From an uncultured Eubacteriales bacterium (lineage in GTDB: Bacteria > Bacillota > Clostridia > Oscillospirales > Oscillospiraceae), in contig CASFNR010000002.1 in NCBI GenBank assembly GCA_949296115.1, positions 1 through 64,000 of the forward strand: a DNA stretch of 64,000 bases, in the 5' to 3' direction. Of this stretch, positions 33,701-43,028 are shown one piece after another; within the stretch, counting starts at the first letter, position 1; each line of letters begins with the position of its first letter. The notes under the pieces were generated by a model. It had not been told where the DNA came from. It did no database searches and saw nothing but the letters and a program-made list of their open reading frames with translations. The position numbers were made by a program, and so were the translations under genes.

Positions 33701-34801
33701 TTATTGTCCGCCATGGAGGTATTTGTAGTCCCAGTCCAGGTCGAAGAGCTTGTTGCCCATCTCCATGGGGCAGCCGGTGTAGAGGTCGTCCGCCAGTTCC
33801 CGGAGCACCTCCGCCGGTTCCAGACACTCGATGTAGAAGTCCGGCAGGGCTTCTTCTCCCAGCCGGATGCCCAGAATGGCGCCGGTGAGAGCCCCTACCC
33901 CTGCGCTGCGGCCGGAGTGGTTCACCGCCGCAATCATGGCGCCGTCAAAGTCCTCCTCCCAGCCCAGGCAGGCGTAAACCGCACCGGCCAGCACCTGGGC
34001 GGCGTTGTCGCATCCCAGCCGCTCCATCACATCCACCGGCCGGAGATTGGGGGACTCGGCATAGGTGACGGCGTGGCGGATCAGGGTTCCGATTTCATAG
34101 GCCTGGCTGTACTGGTGGCCGAACTGCTCCTTCATGGACTCGGCAGCCTCCAGAATCAGGGGCTTCAGGGGGGCGGCGGGATTTTCCAGCAGCTTGCTGA
34201 TGATGTGGGCCAGCACGCTGCCGGAGAGAAAGGCGGTGGGGTTTCCGTGGGTCAGAGCCACCGCTTCTGCACCCAAACGGTCAATCTCCTCCTGATCCAT
34301 CCGGTCCTCGTGGAAGAACAGTCCTACCCCGATGGCGCTGGTCAGTCCCCCGGGGGAGGAGAAACTGTTGGCGGGCTGCTCCAGGGTGCCCAGATTCTCC
34401 CGGCTCAGGGTGTCCAGCATCCGGGTATCCATGCAGTGCCGGCGGCAAAGCTCCGGGCGGCGCAGCAGCCAGCAGTAGCTCCGGCTGGGACGGCCCCAGG
34501 GACGTTGGGAGGCTGCCCATTCCCGGCTGCTCAGACCGATGTATTTGATGAAGGGGGCCATTTTCCCCAGCATCTGCCCCCGGGTCAGGCCGAAGAGCAG
34601 ACCGTTGCAGGTGAAGGCCGCCAGCTGGGTGTAGGAGGTCACATCCGCATAGCCGTTGACCAGATCATAGCCCAGCAGGCCGTTGGGGCCATAATCCTCC
34701 TGGATTTCCCGCCAGCTGCGGTTGTCCACGGTATAGCCCATGGCGTCGCCCACTGCCAGACCCAGCAGGCAGCCCCGGTAGTTTGTGGGTTGTGCGGCCA
34801 T
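33701..34801 (-). CDS. ADP-ribosylglycohydrolase-family protein
   Basis: This 366-residue protein belongs to the ADP-ribosyl-glycohydrolase family (DraG/ARH fold). Landmarks are GCLLGLAVGDAMGYTVD at the N-terminus, TSYTQLAAFTCNGLLFG (where many enzymes have the DDT/STMT acid motif, here altered), AVALTHGNPTAFLSG and AAVNHSGRSAGVGALTGAILG. The second acidic motif normally reads DxDT; here it is NHSGRSAG, so metal binding may be weaker. The biological substrate is unknown. AGGAGGGG precedes the ATG. Confidence 0.85.
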   Translation of the reverse strand: MAAQPTNYRGCLLGLAVGDAMGYTVDNRSWREIQEDYGPNGLLGYDLVNGYADVTSYTQLAAFTCNGLLFGLTRGQMLGKMAPFIKYIGLSSREWAASQRPWGRPSRSYCWLLRRPELCRRHCMDTRMLDTLSRENLGTLEQPANSFSSPGGLTSAIGVGLFFHEDRMDQEEIDRLGAEAVALTHGNPTAFLSGSVLAHIISKLLENPAAPLKPLILEAAESMKEQFGHQYSQAYEIGTLIRHAVTYAESPNLRPVDVMERLGCDNAAQVLAGAVYACLGWEEDFDGAMIAAVNHSGRSAGVGALTGAILGIRLGEEALPDFYIECLEPAEVLRELADDLYTGCPMEMGNKLFDLDWDYKYLHGGQ

Positions 34802-34840
34802 TGCGGACCCCTCCTTTGCCGTTTCATGTGGATTTTTCTT

Positions 34841-34869
34841 ATTATATCGTTTTCCGGGGGAAAAGGCAA
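34841..34869 (-). promoter_or_regulatory. Promoter for the ADP-ribosylglycohydrolase-pdaA unit
   Basis: On the minus strand TTGCCT and a perfect TATAAT are 17 nt apart, about 40 nt before the start codon. Confidence 0.75.
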
Positions 34870-34897
34870 GGGAAAATCCGGAAGGAACCTCAAAAGT

Positions 34898-36259
34898 TTA
34901 CATAATATTTTCCAGCCGATTCAGGGCTTCTGCTACCTCCTCCTCCCGGATGCCGGCGTAATTCACCACCAGACAGTGCCGGTCCTCCCGGCTGTCATGG
35001 TAGTATTCGCTGAGGGTGTGAACCCGGATGCCCGCAGACGCCAGCAGCGCCCGCATTTCCTGATCGGACCGGTCGGTGTCCACTTTCAGCAGAAAATGGA
35101 GGCCGGCGTCCTGCTCCAGAATGGTAAGCCGCTCGGCGAAGGGGCAGGTTTCCAACAGGGACACCAGGGCGTTTCTCCGGCTGCGGTAGAATTTCCGCAT
35201 CCGGTTGATGTGCTTTTCAAAATAGCCCCGGCTGAGAAACCGGGCCAGGGTGTACTGCTCAAAGCTGGCCACGGTGCAGCTGTAGAACCCCAGTTCCTGC
35301 CGGAACCGGGCCATCAGCGCCGGAGGCAGGACCATATAGCTGATCCGGATGGAGGGAGCCAGGGTTTTGGAGAAGGTGTTCATATAGATCACCCGGCCCT
35401 GCCGGTCCAGAGACTGCATGGCGGGCATGGGGTGGGCATCGAAGCGGAACTCGGAGTCGTAGTCGTCCTCAATAATCCATTTTTTCGCCCCGGCCCAATC
35501 CAGCAGCGCCAGGCGGCGGCCCACCGGGGTGACCAGTCCGGTGGGGAAATGATGAGAGGGGGAGCAGTGGAGCACATCCGCTCCGCCCAGGGGGCCGGGC
35601 AGCACTCCCTGATCGTCCATGGGGGCGCTGACGCACCGGACACCGCCGGCGGCGTAAATTTTCCGGATTTTGCCGTAGCCCGGCTCCTCCACCGCATAGA
35701 CCTTGTCCCGGCCCAGCAGCTGCATCAGCAGATTGTACAGGAAGTCCGTTCCTGCGCCGATGAGAATATTCTCCGGGTCCACCTGCATACCCCGGAAGTC
35801 GGTCAGATGGCGGGCAATGGCACTGCGAAGCTCTGCCACCCCCTGGTTTGGCAGGGGAAGCAGCAGCTTTTCCCCATAGTCCAGAATCACCTCCCGCTGA
35901 AGCCGGGTCCAGACGGAGAAGGGGAACTGCTCCGTACCGCTGCCGGTCAGGTCCAGCAGCCAGCTGGGCTGAGGCTCCGGCGGGGAAACCCGGGCGGGGG
36001 AGGGGACGGCCTGCCGTTCCACGGACTCCACAAAATACCCCACCTTCTCCTGGGAACGGATATAGCCCTCCGACAGCAGCTGGTTGTAGGCGGTTTCCAC
36101 GGTGATTTTGCTCACCTCCAGATGTTGAGCCAGGGCCCGCTTGGAGGGAAGCTTCTGCCCGGGGCTAAGGGTTCCGGCCAGAATGTCTGCCCGCAGGCAG
36201 CGGTACAGGGCCTCGTACAGGGGAACCCCCGGGGATTTCTTCAGCTGATAGGTTACCAT
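34898..36259 (-). CDS. MocR-family regulator (GntR DNA-binding domain fused to aminotransferase)
   Basis: This 453-residue protein joins an N-terminal GntR winged helix (LYEALYRCLRADILAG, LPSKRALAQHLEVSKITVETAY) to a fold-type I aminotransferase domain. The PLP lysine lies in NTFSKTLAPSIRISYMVLP, and the Asp of the cofactor pocket in IIEDDYDSEFRF. MocR proteins such as PdxR and GabR sense vitamin B6 or amino acids. No pdxST or gab genes are adjacent; it is last in a thiN-ATPase-mocR unit, so the target is unknown. Confidence 0.93.
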   Translation of the reverse strand: MVTYQLKKSPGVPLYEALYRCLRADILAGTLSPGQKLPSKRALAQHLEVSKITVETAYNQLLSEGYIRSQEKVGYFVESVERQAVPSPARVSPPEPQPSWLLDLTGSGTEQFPFSVWTRLQREVILDYGEKLLLPLPNQGVAELRSAIARHLTDFRGMQVDPENILIGAGTDFLYNLLMQLLGRDKVYAVEEPGYGKIRKIYAAGGVRCVSAPMDDQGVLPGPLGGADVLHCSPSHHFPTGLVTPVGRRLALLDWAGAKKWIIEDDYDSEFRFDAHPMPAMQSLDRQGRVIYMNTFSKTLAPSIRISYMVLPPALMARFRQELGFYSCTVASFEQYTLARFLSRGYFEKHINRMRKFYRSRRNALVSLLETCPFAERLTILEQDAGLHFLLKVDTDRSDQEMRALLASAGIRVHTLSEYYHDSREDRHCLVVNYAGIREEEVAEALNRLENIM

Positions 36260-36266
36260 AACATCG

Positions 36267-38669
36267 TCATCCTTTTGCCGTTTTCCGGGTCACCCAGGAA
36301 AATACCCGGTTGTAGAGCTGCTCTCCCCAGTCGAACAGCCGCTGCATGGCGAAAAATACCGTGGGAGTCATGAGCAGCAGGGTCATCATCACCAGCTTGT
36401 TGGCCCGGTTCCCGGCGTGAAGCTCAAAAAGCTGCCCCAGCTGGGTAAACACCAGCACCAGCCCCGCCAGCATCAGGCACCAGATGATCTTCCGGAACCG
36501 GTCGAAGGGCTTGCAGACCTGGAACAGCACCATCATGCCAACCACCGCCAGAATGCCGGCGCACACCGTGGCGATGCCCGGAGCCGGCAGGGAGAATACA
36601 TCCATGAAAGCCTGGCACACCAGCACGGCGAACACGTTGGTCAGCCCGCCGGGGAAGGCCCGGCGGAGCACACCCCGGAGGAAATGTCCCGTTACCCGAT
36701 CGTAGTTGGGCTCCATGGCCAGGAAGAAGGAGGGGATGCCGATGGTCAGGGCGGAGATCACCGTCAGGTGCATGGGCTGCAGGGGATAGGGCCAGTCGGT
36801 GAACAGGGAGATCACCGACAGAAACAGGGAGAAGATATTTTTCACCAGGAACAAGGTGGCGGCCCGCTGGATGTTGTTGATGACCCGGCGGCCCTCCGCC
36901 ACAATGCCGGGCATGGCGGCAAAATCCGAATCCAGCAGCACCAGACTGGCCAGCTGGCTGGCGGCCTGGGCGCCGGAGGCCATGGCCACGGAGCAGTCCG
37001 CCTGCTTCATGGCCAGCAGGTCGTTGACGCCGTCGCCGGTCATGGCCACGGTGTGGCCCTGGGCCTGGAGGGCCTGGACCAGCTGCCGCTTCTGTTCCGG
37101 CGTTACCCGGCCGAAAACCACCGACTCTGCCGCTGCCCGGGCATAGTCTCCGAGGGTGTCCAGCGTGGTGCAGTCCACCCACCGCTCCGCCCCGGGAATG
37201 CCCGCCTGCCGGGCCACTTCGCTGGCGGTTTTGGGGTCGTCGCCGGAAATTACCCGGACGGATACCCCCTGCTCCGTGAAATAGGAGAAGGTCTTGGGGG
37301 CGGTGTCCCGGATGGGGTTGGACAGAACCAGCAGCGCCAGGGGGGTGACCCGCTCCGGCTCCAGCTGCCCGGCCCGGAGGGTTCCGGCGTACTGGGCCAG
37401 CAGCAGGACCCGACGGCCCTGACCGGTCCAATCCGCCAGCTGGGATTTCAGCTGCTCCACCCGGCTGCCCAGAATGGCCCCGGGAGCGCCCACCAGGAAG
37501 GCACCGGCAGTTTCAAACACCGCGCCGCTCCATTTGGTCTCCGGGGAGAAGGGAATCCGTTTCGTTTCCTTCCAGTCCGGCGGGGTGGGGAACAGCTCTC
37601 CGATGGCCCGGGCGGTGGCGTTGTCCGGCTCCCGGCCTCCGTACAGGGCGCCGAGAATGGCATCCAGGTATTCCGGCTGATGCCCCGCCAGGGGAATCAG
37701 ATGCTCCATGCGCATCTCCGGCTGGGTGATGGTGCCGGTTTTGTCCAAGCACAGCACATCCACCCGGGCCAGGGTTTCCATGCAGTTCATGTCCTGAACC
37801 AGTACCCGGCTCCGGCTGAGCTTCAGGGCGGAGGCTGCCATGGCGATGGAGGTCAGCAGATACAGCCCCTCGGGGATCATTCCCACCAGGGCCGCCACGG
37901 TGCCTTCCACGCTGCCCTGAAAGCCCAGTCCCAGCACAAAGAATTCCTGGTAGAACAAAATCAGTCCCACCGGTACCAGGGCAATGCCCACCACCAGAAT
38001 CAGTCGGTCCAGGGAGCGCATCATCTCAGAGGTCCGGGCGCCGGGATTGGCCTTTGCCTCCCGGGACAGCCGGACGGCGAAGGCGTCCTCGCCCACCGCT
38101 GTCAGCTGCACCCGGGCCCGGCCCGCCAGCACAATGCTGCCGGAGCGCACGGTGTCCCCTACCCCTCGCTCCACGGCGTCGGGTTCTCCGGAAATCAGGG
38201 ACTCGTCCAGCCAGAGGGTTCCCTGCCGGATGATGCCGTCAGCGCAGAGCTGCTCGCCCTGGCCGAATTCTGCGATTTCGTCCCGGACCAAAAATTCCGG
38301 CCCGATGGTCTGACGGACCCCTTCCCGGATTACCGCCACGGGACGAGCGGCCACCAGGGTGAGCTGGTCCACCGCCCGCTTGGCCCGGATTTCCTGGACC
38401 ACGCCGATGGCTGTGTTGATGACGGCCACCAGCAGGAACCCCATGTTCATCACCGAGGAGCGGCTCACCACCAGCAGCACCGCCAGCACCGCAAAAATCA
38501 GATTGAAAAAGGTAAAGCACCTGGACAGCAGGATTTCCCGTTCGCTTTTCCCCGCAGGCCGGGGCGGGCCGCTGACCCAGCCGGAGGCGATCCGTGCTTC
38601 TGCCTGGGCGTTGGTCAGTCCCTGGTCCGGGTCTGCCTGAACAACGGGGATGTTCTGTCTCTGTTCCAT
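36267..38669 (-). CDS. P-type cation-transporting ATPase (CtpE/Exp7-like)
   Basis: This 800-residue P-type ATPase has the phosphorylation site CLDKTGTITQ, the hinge TGDGVND, the actuator-domain SLISGEPD and PEGL in helix 4 (GMIPEGLYLLTSIAM). The PEGL context with a long C-terminal helix bundle resembles the CtpE/Exp7 group, whose studied members move calcium. No N-terminal heavy-metal domain is present, so copper or zinc is unlikely. It lies 21 nt after thiN and 7 nt before the mocR start. Ion specificity is inferred. Confidence 0.9.
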   Translation of the reverse strand: MEQRQNIPVVQADPDQGLTNAQAEARIASGWVSGPPRPAGKSEREILLSRCFTFFNLIFAVLAVLLVVSRSSVMNMGFLLVAVINTAIGVVQEIRAKRAVDQLTLVAARPVAVIREGVRQTIGPEFLVRDEIAEFGQGEQLCADGIIRQGTLWLDESLISGEPDAVERGVGDTVRSGSIVLAGRARVQLTAVGEDAFAVRLSREAKANPGARTSEMMRSLDRLILVVGIALVPVGLILFYQEFFVLGLGFQGSVEGTVAALVGMIPEGLYLLTSIAMAASALKLSRSRVLVQDMNCMETLARVDVLCLDKTGTITQPEMRMEHLIPLAGHQPEYLDAILGALYGGREPDNATARAIGELFPTPPDWKETKRIPFSPETKWSGAVFETAGAFLVGAPGAILGSRVEQLKSQLADWTGQGRRVLLLAQYAGTLRAGQLEPERVTPLALLVLSNPIRDTAPKTFSYFTEQGVSVRVISGDDPKTASEVARQAGIPGAERWVDCTTLDTLGDYARAAAESVVFGRVTPEQKRQLVQALQAQGHTVAMTGDGVNDLLAMKQADCSVAMASGAQAASQLASLVLLDSDFAAMPGIVAEGRRVINNIQRAATLFLVKNIFSLFLSVISLFTDWPYPLQPMHLTVISALTIGIPSFFLAMEPNYDRVTGHFLRGVLRRAFPGGLTNVFAVLVCQAFMDVFSLPAPGIATVCAGILAVVGMMVLFQVCKPFDRFRKIIWCLMLAGLVLVFTQLGQLFELHAGNRANKLVMMTLLLMTPTVFFAMQRLFDWGEQLYNRVFSWVTRKTAKG

Positions 38670-38690
38670 AATCCAAGCCTCCCGAAATGG

Positions 38691-39323
38691 TCACAGTCTC
38701 TGGGGAAGTCCGTTTTTCCGCTCCCAGAGCACCAGCAGGCTCCCGGACGCCACGGAAATCCGGACGGGGGCGCCGGTAAAGTGATTGCTCACCCCCAAAG
38801 GAAACCCGGCGGTGAGGGTGCCTCCCTGGAGGGGATAGTACAGGCCCTCAATGTCCACGCCCCGGGCGTCTGCACCCAGACAGAACAGGGAAATCAGCCC
38901 TTCCCCGCCGGCGGGGAAGGCGACGGCGCCGTTTTTTACCACCGTAGCCAGAAAGTCCCGGCCGATCAGATAGCCCGCAGCCCCGTGGTCCGCCAGATAT
39001 TGCAGGGTCTGGTAATTGGCCAGGGTGTGATCCAGCCGGGGGCCGTCCAGACTGCCGTAGTACCAGAATTCCCGGAACCCCAGGGCCAGCCCCCGGCGGG
39101 CCGCCAGCATGGCGTCGGTATCATCTTTCTCCACCGGAAAGACCTGAGCCCCCGCCGGAGTATAGCCCAGGGAATCAAAGTCCCCCAGAATTTCCTGGGG
39201 CACAATCCCCAGGGCCTGGGTATGCCGCAGCCCGCCGTCGGCGGCGATGACATAATCCGTCGGAGAAATGGGGGCAATCAGGCGGTCAAATTCCGCCGCA
39301 CAGAATACAATGCAGTTGCCCAA
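38691..39323 (-). CDS. thiN: Thiamine pyrophosphokinase
   Basis: This 210-residue enzyme transfers pyrophosphate from ATP to thiamine. Motifs are VIAADGGLRH, LGDFDSLG, EKDDTDAMLA, SLDGPRLDHTLAN and the C-terminal GVSNHFTG. The TTG start is chosen because AGGAGG lies 8 nt upstream; an in-frame GTG nearer the Shine-Dalgarno has no room. It leads the thiN-ATPase-mocR unit. Without visible thiamine biosynthesis genes, it may serve salvage. Confidence 0.92.
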   Translation of the reverse strand: MGNCIVFCAAEFDRLIAPISPTDYVIAADGGLRHTQALGIVPQEILGDFDSLGYTPAGAQVFPVEKDDTDAMLAARRGLALGFREFWYYGSLDGPRLDHTLANYQTLQYLADHGAAGYLIGRDFLATVVKNGAVAFPAGGEGLISLFCLGADARGVDIEGLYYPLQGGTLTAGFPLGVSNHFTGAPVRISVASGSLLVLWERKNGLPQRL

Positions 39324-39418
39324 AGCCGTCACCTCCTGTTTTTCATCATTTTATCACATCCGCCGGGAAAGAAAAAGTGGGCTGGATGTAAACACTTCCT
39401 GAATTTTTCAAAGAAAAT

Positions 39419-39442
39419 CCGGGAGCGCTGCTGCGCTCCCGG
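39419..39442 (-). terminator. Terminator after lgt
   Basis: A 10-bp GC-rich stem with a 4-nt loop is followed on the minus strand by ATTTTCTTTG. Confidence 0.8.
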
Positions 39443-39447
39443 CAAAC

Positions 39448-40290
39448 TCAGTTGGATTGGGCAACTTGGTTGACATAAAGCTTCGCCGGATCGTGGGGAC
39501 GGAAATGCTGCCACAGCAGCACCGACACCGCAGCGGCGCAGCTCAGGGCGGCCAGCAGCTGGCTTACCCGGACAGGCCCCCAGTACAGGCTGTCCACCCG
39601 TAGCCCCTCAATCATGGCCCGGCCCAGGCCGTACCAGGCAGCATAGCCCAGGGCCACCTGCCCGTCGTAGCGGCGGCGCTTGGAGAACCGGTGCAGGAGA
39701 AGCAGACCAATCAGATTCCACACCGACTCGTACAGGAAGGTGGGGTGGTAGTATTCCCACTGGCCGGTGCGGGTGTTGAACAGCCCCATCCGCAGGAAAC
39801 TGTCCGTGGCGGCGCCGAAGGCTTCCCGGTTGAAGAAGTTGCCCCAGCGGCCGATGCTCTGACCAATGAGAAAGCCCAGCAGCACCACATCCAGCACTGC
39901 CAGCATTTTCACTTTCCGCACCCGGCAGAAAATCGCAATGCCCGCAATGGCCCCTAGCACGCCGCCGTAAATGGCCAGCCCGCCCTCCCAGATGTAGAGA
40001 ATCTTGATGGGGTTGGCGGCATAGGCCTCCCAGGAGAAGATCACATAGTAGAGCCGGGCGCAGACAATGGCGAAAGGCGTTACCCACAGAACGCCGTCGA
40101 GAATGGTGTCCTCCTTCAGCCCAAATTCCTTGCTCCGGCGGTTGGCGTAAAGCGCCGCCAGCAGCAGGCCGACGGCGATGACCAGCCCGTACAGATGGAT
40201 GGTCAGGGGCCCCAGGGAAAACTCCCGGGGCGGGTTGCACTCCAGCCCGAAGGCCGGAAAGGAAATGGAGCTGTAATCAAACGGATTCAT
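39448..40290 (-). CDS. lgt: Prolipoprotein diacylglyceryl transferase
   Basis: Lgt (280 aa) attaches diacylglycerol to the lipobox cysteine of prelipoproteins in the membrane. It has seven helices and the Lgt signature GQSIGRWGNFFNREAFG, with HLYGLVIAVG near the N-terminus and the conserved YHPTFLYES segment. ATG with GGAGGAGACACG upstream; upstream codons are not conserved. It overlaps the end of the M16 peptidase gene, so it is probably in one operon with the pair. Confidence 0.96.
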   Translation of the reverse strand: MNPFDYSSISFPAFGLECNPPREFSLGPLTIHLYGLVIAVGLLLAALYANRRSKEFGLKEDTILDGVLWVTPFAIVCARLYYVIFSWEAYAANPIKILYIWEGGLAIYGGVLGAIAGIAIFCRVRKVKMLAVLDVVLLGFLIGQSIGRWGNFFNREAFGAATDSFLRMGLFNTRTGQWEYYHPTFLYESVWNLIGLLLLHRFSKRRRYDGQVALGYAAWYGLGRAMIEGLRVDSLYWGPVRVSQLLAALSCAAAVSVLLWQHFRPHDPAKLYVNQVAQSN

Positions 40291-41581
40291 GGATCGTGTC
40301 TCCTCCCTCCTCCAGGGGATATACCACAGAAAGGCTGCACCGCTCCGGCTGGATAACCCGGTCCAGGAACAGCCGGATTTCCTCGGCGGTGATGTCCCGG
40401 TATACCTCCGGGAACCGGAAATAATCAAAATCAGAGAAATGATAGGCGCATACCCGGAAGCAGGTGGCGTCAAAGCTGTCCAGACTCCGGATGCGCCGGC
40501 CCAGGGCGCTGCGCTTCATCCGCAGGAAGGTTTCCTCCGGTACCCCTTCCGCCGCCAGTTCCCGGCCCCGGGCCAGAATGGCCTCCCGGACGGCCTGGGG
40601 ATTCTCGGAGTCCCCGGAACACAGCAGCAGGGCGCAGCCGTCGATGGTCTCAAAGCCGCCGCCGAAGGAGGAATCGATCAGTCCGTCCTCGTACAGCTGC
40701 AGGTACAGCGCCGAGGACTCGCCGAACAGGGCCTCCGCCGCCAGATCCGCCACCATTTCCGTGCGGATGGCCGCTGTGCCGGTGCCAAGACTTTCGCACT
40801 TGAAGGCCAGATTGAACATGGGCATGGCCACTTCCATGGACAGGGCGGTCTCCGGGGTCTCTACAGCCATTTCCTCCGGCCAGGAGCGGTTCTTGTTTCC
40901 GGCGGGGCGATGCGCTGTGCCCAGGACCTCTGCGGCAGTCCGGGATACCCCTTCCGGGTCCACATCCCCGATGACGCACAGCAGCATATTCTCCGGAGTA
41001 TAGAAGGCCTGGTGGCACTGGTGAAGCACCTCTGGGGTGATCTCCCGGATGGAGGCGGAGGTTCCCAGAATGGGCACCCGGATGGGATGACTGGAATACA
41101 TGGCCTGCACCAGACTTTCAAAGACCCGGCTGTCCGGGGCGTCCTCGTTCATGCCGATTTCCTGGTCGATGATGCCCCGCTCCTTTTCCACGCTCTCCGC
41201 TGTGAAATAGGGAGTGCTGACGAATTCCAGAAGCAGACGCAGGCATTCGTCAAAATGTTCGGTGCAGGAGAAATAATAGGCGGTCATGTCGTAGCTGGTG
41301 AAGGCGTTGGTGGAGGCGCCCAGGGCGGCAAACTCCCCGCTTACATCCCGTCCGCCGGGCATGTCGAAGAGCTTGTGCTCCAGATAGTGGGCGACCCCGG
41401 CGGGCGCAGTGAAGGAACGGCCCTCCCAGTCAAAGCTGGTGTGGATGGAGCCGTAATCCGTGACGAAATAGGCCAGCTTTTTGGTAAAGCCCTTCCGGGG
41501 AATCACCACCACCGGCAGGCCGTTTTCCAAGGTGCCCCGGAAAATGGTCTCATCCAGCTCCGGATAATAGGTAGAATTCAT
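40277..41581 (-). CDS. M16 zinc peptidase, catalytic partner (YmfH-like)
   Basis: This 434-residue insulinase-family protein contains the inverted zinc motif His65-x-x-Glu-His69 (HYLEH) and the downstream Glu in the helix ESVEKERGIIDQEIGMNED. It matches YmfH-type peptidases that pair with an inactive partner. The gene overlaps both neighbours (4 nt with the partner, 14 nt with lgt). Substrates are unknown; some pairs process secreted peptides. Confidence 0.9.
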   Translation of the reverse strand: MNSTYYPELDETIFRGTLENGLPVVVIPRKGFTKKLAYFVTDYGSIHTSFDWEGRSFTAPAGVAHYLEHKLFDMPGGRDVSGEFAALGASTNAFTSYDMTAYYFSCTEHFDECLRLLLEFVSTPYFTAESVEKERGIIDQEIGMNEDAPDSRVFESLVQAMYSSHPIRVPILGTSASIREITPEVLHQCHQAFYTPENMLLCVIGDVDPEGVSRTAAEVLGTAHRPAGNKNRSWPEEMAVETPETALSMEVAMPMFNLAFKCESLGTGTAAIRTEMVADLAAEALFGESSALYLQLYEDGLIDSSFGGGFETIDGCALLLCSGDSENPQAVREAILARGRELAAEGVPEETFLRMKRSALGRRIRSLDSFDATCFRVCAYHFSDFDYFRFPEVYRDITAEEIRLFLDRVIQPERCSLSVVYPLEEGGDTIHESV

Positions 41582-42840
41582 TGGCTCCCTCCTCTCAGGA
41601 AATAGGTGGCCCGCAGCTCCAGCTGCCGGGCGGCGGACACCACATCCTCCAGGGTGACCCGGGTCACGGCGGCCTGGTAATCCGCTACGGTGAGAGACAA
41701 GCCGCTGAGGGCGGCGGTGGCGTAGTAGCCCTCGATGGCGCTGGGGGAGTCATGGGTGGCCCGGAGACTGCTGAGAATGGCCTCCTTGGCGGCCCGCAGT
41801 TCCTCCGGGGTGATGTCGCCTTCCCGGCAGGCATCCAGCTGCCGGAGAATTTCGGCCCGGGTCTGGGCTTCCTTGTCAAAATCAATGCCTGCGGAGACAG
41901 CCACCGCGCCCTTGACGCTGTAGTAAGAGGAGCCGATGGCGTAGCACAGGGACTGCTTCTCCCGGACGTTCACAAAAAGCTTGCTGGTCATGCCCGCCCC
42001 GAACAGGGCGTTGAGCACCTGCATGGCGGCAAATTGGGGACTCCGGTTGGTAATGGGGGTGACGAATCCCATGCACAGCTTGCCCTGAGAAACGTCCATC
42101 CGCTCCACCTCGTCTCCCGGGGTGCTGCGCAGGGGCGTCTGGGGGGGCAGGGACTGCCAGTCCCGGTCCAGCCGGGAGAGCAGGGGCCGGAGCAGCTGGG
42201 CCACCTGCTCCGCCGGGGCGCTGCCCACATAGAACAGGTCCAGGGTGCTGGTTTTCAGAATGGTCTGTGCGTGCCGATAGAGGGACTGGGGGGTGATAAC
42301 CTCCACCTGCTGAGACTCACCCAGCCGGGGCAGACCGAAGCTGTCCTCCCGGCAGAGAATTTTCAGCAGCCGGCTCATGGCGTAAATCCGCTTGTCGTTG
42401 CGCTCGGAGTCGATGGTGGCGATGAGGTTCTTCTTCTCGCTCTCCACAAAGGCGGGGAGATAACCCCCGTCCTCCACCGGGCACTCCAGCAGCAGTTCCG
42501 CCAGAAACTCCGCCATGGGGGCCAGCACGGCGTCCCCAGGCAGGGCGAACCGGTCGTCCATAAAGCTGCAGTACAGGCCGGTGGTCTGATAGTCGCCTAC
42601 CCGGCGGACCAGAGCGCTGACGCTGGCGCCGTAGAGGGTGTCCAGATGCTCCGTAATGGAGCGCAGATCCGGGTGCTGCCGGGTGCCCCGGAGCAGCACG
42701 GCGGGGAGCAGGGCGTTCAGGGCGGCTTCTTCCCGGCACATGGGCCGCACCAGCTGGAAGCTGAGACAGCCCTGCTTGAACCGCCCGTCCCGGAAGCAGC
42801 GCAGGGTCACCCCGGGCTGAAGGGAAATGGTTTGAATCAT
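41578..42840 (-). CDS. M16-family non-catalytic partner (YmfF-like)
   Basis: This 420-residue protein has the M16 fold pattern (SEKKNLIATIDSERNDKRIYAM, then the C-terminal GAGMTSKLFVNVREKQSLCYAIGSSY) but lacks the HxxEH zinc motif: the corresponding region reads LPAVLLRGTRQHP. It therefore resembles YmfF, the inactive half of two-gene M16 peptidases, which provides the Arg-Tyr substrate-binding pair (here FVNVREKQSLCY). It is first in the operon and its stop overlaps the catalytic partner's start (ATGA). Confidence 0.87.
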   Translation of the reverse strand: MIQTISLQPGVTLRCFRDGRFKQGCLSFQLVRPMCREEAALNALLPAVLLRGTRQHPDLRSITEHLDTLYGASVSALVRRVGDYQTTGLYCSFMDDRFALPGDAVLAPMAEFLAELLLECPVEDGGYLPAFVESEKKNLIATIDSERNDKRIYAMSRLLKILCREDSFGLPRLGESQQVEVITPQSLYRHAQTILKTSTLDLFYVGSAPAEQVAQLLRPLLSRLDRDWQSLPPQTPLRSTPGDEVERMDVSQGKLCMGFVTPITNRSPQFAAMQVLNALFGAGMTSKLFVNVREKQSLCYAIGSSYYSVKGAVAVSAGIDFDKEAQTRAEILRQLDACREGDITPEELRAAKEAILSSLRATHDSPSAIEGYYATAALSGLSLTVADYQAAVTRVTLEDVVSAARQLELRATYFLRGGSQ

Positions 42841-42963
42841 AGGTTGCTCCTAACGGGAAGAGGGGAATGCCCCTGACGATTCCCAAAATAGTCATGTAAA
42901 GGGTATTATATACCATTTTTTCCGAAATAGGAAGTAGGACACAAAAATTTAAGAGATTTTCTG

Positions 42964-42992
42964 TTGTCATTTCCGGCCTTTTGCGCTAGAAT
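42964..42992 (+). promoter_or_regulatory. Promoter for prmA
   Basis: TTGTCA and TAGAAT are 17 nt apart, 36 nt before the prmA start. Confidence 0.6.
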
Positions 42993-43028
42993 AGGGGGCG
43001 AAGTATACTGCACAAGGAGGAATCGGCC

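Noticed and set aside
36417-39473. A 1018-codon open frame on the plus strand opposite the P-type ATPase and thiN
   Set aside because: Gly/Gln/His-rich shadow of a recognisable P-type ATPase and thiamine pyrophosphokinase; no ribosome-binding site or domain.
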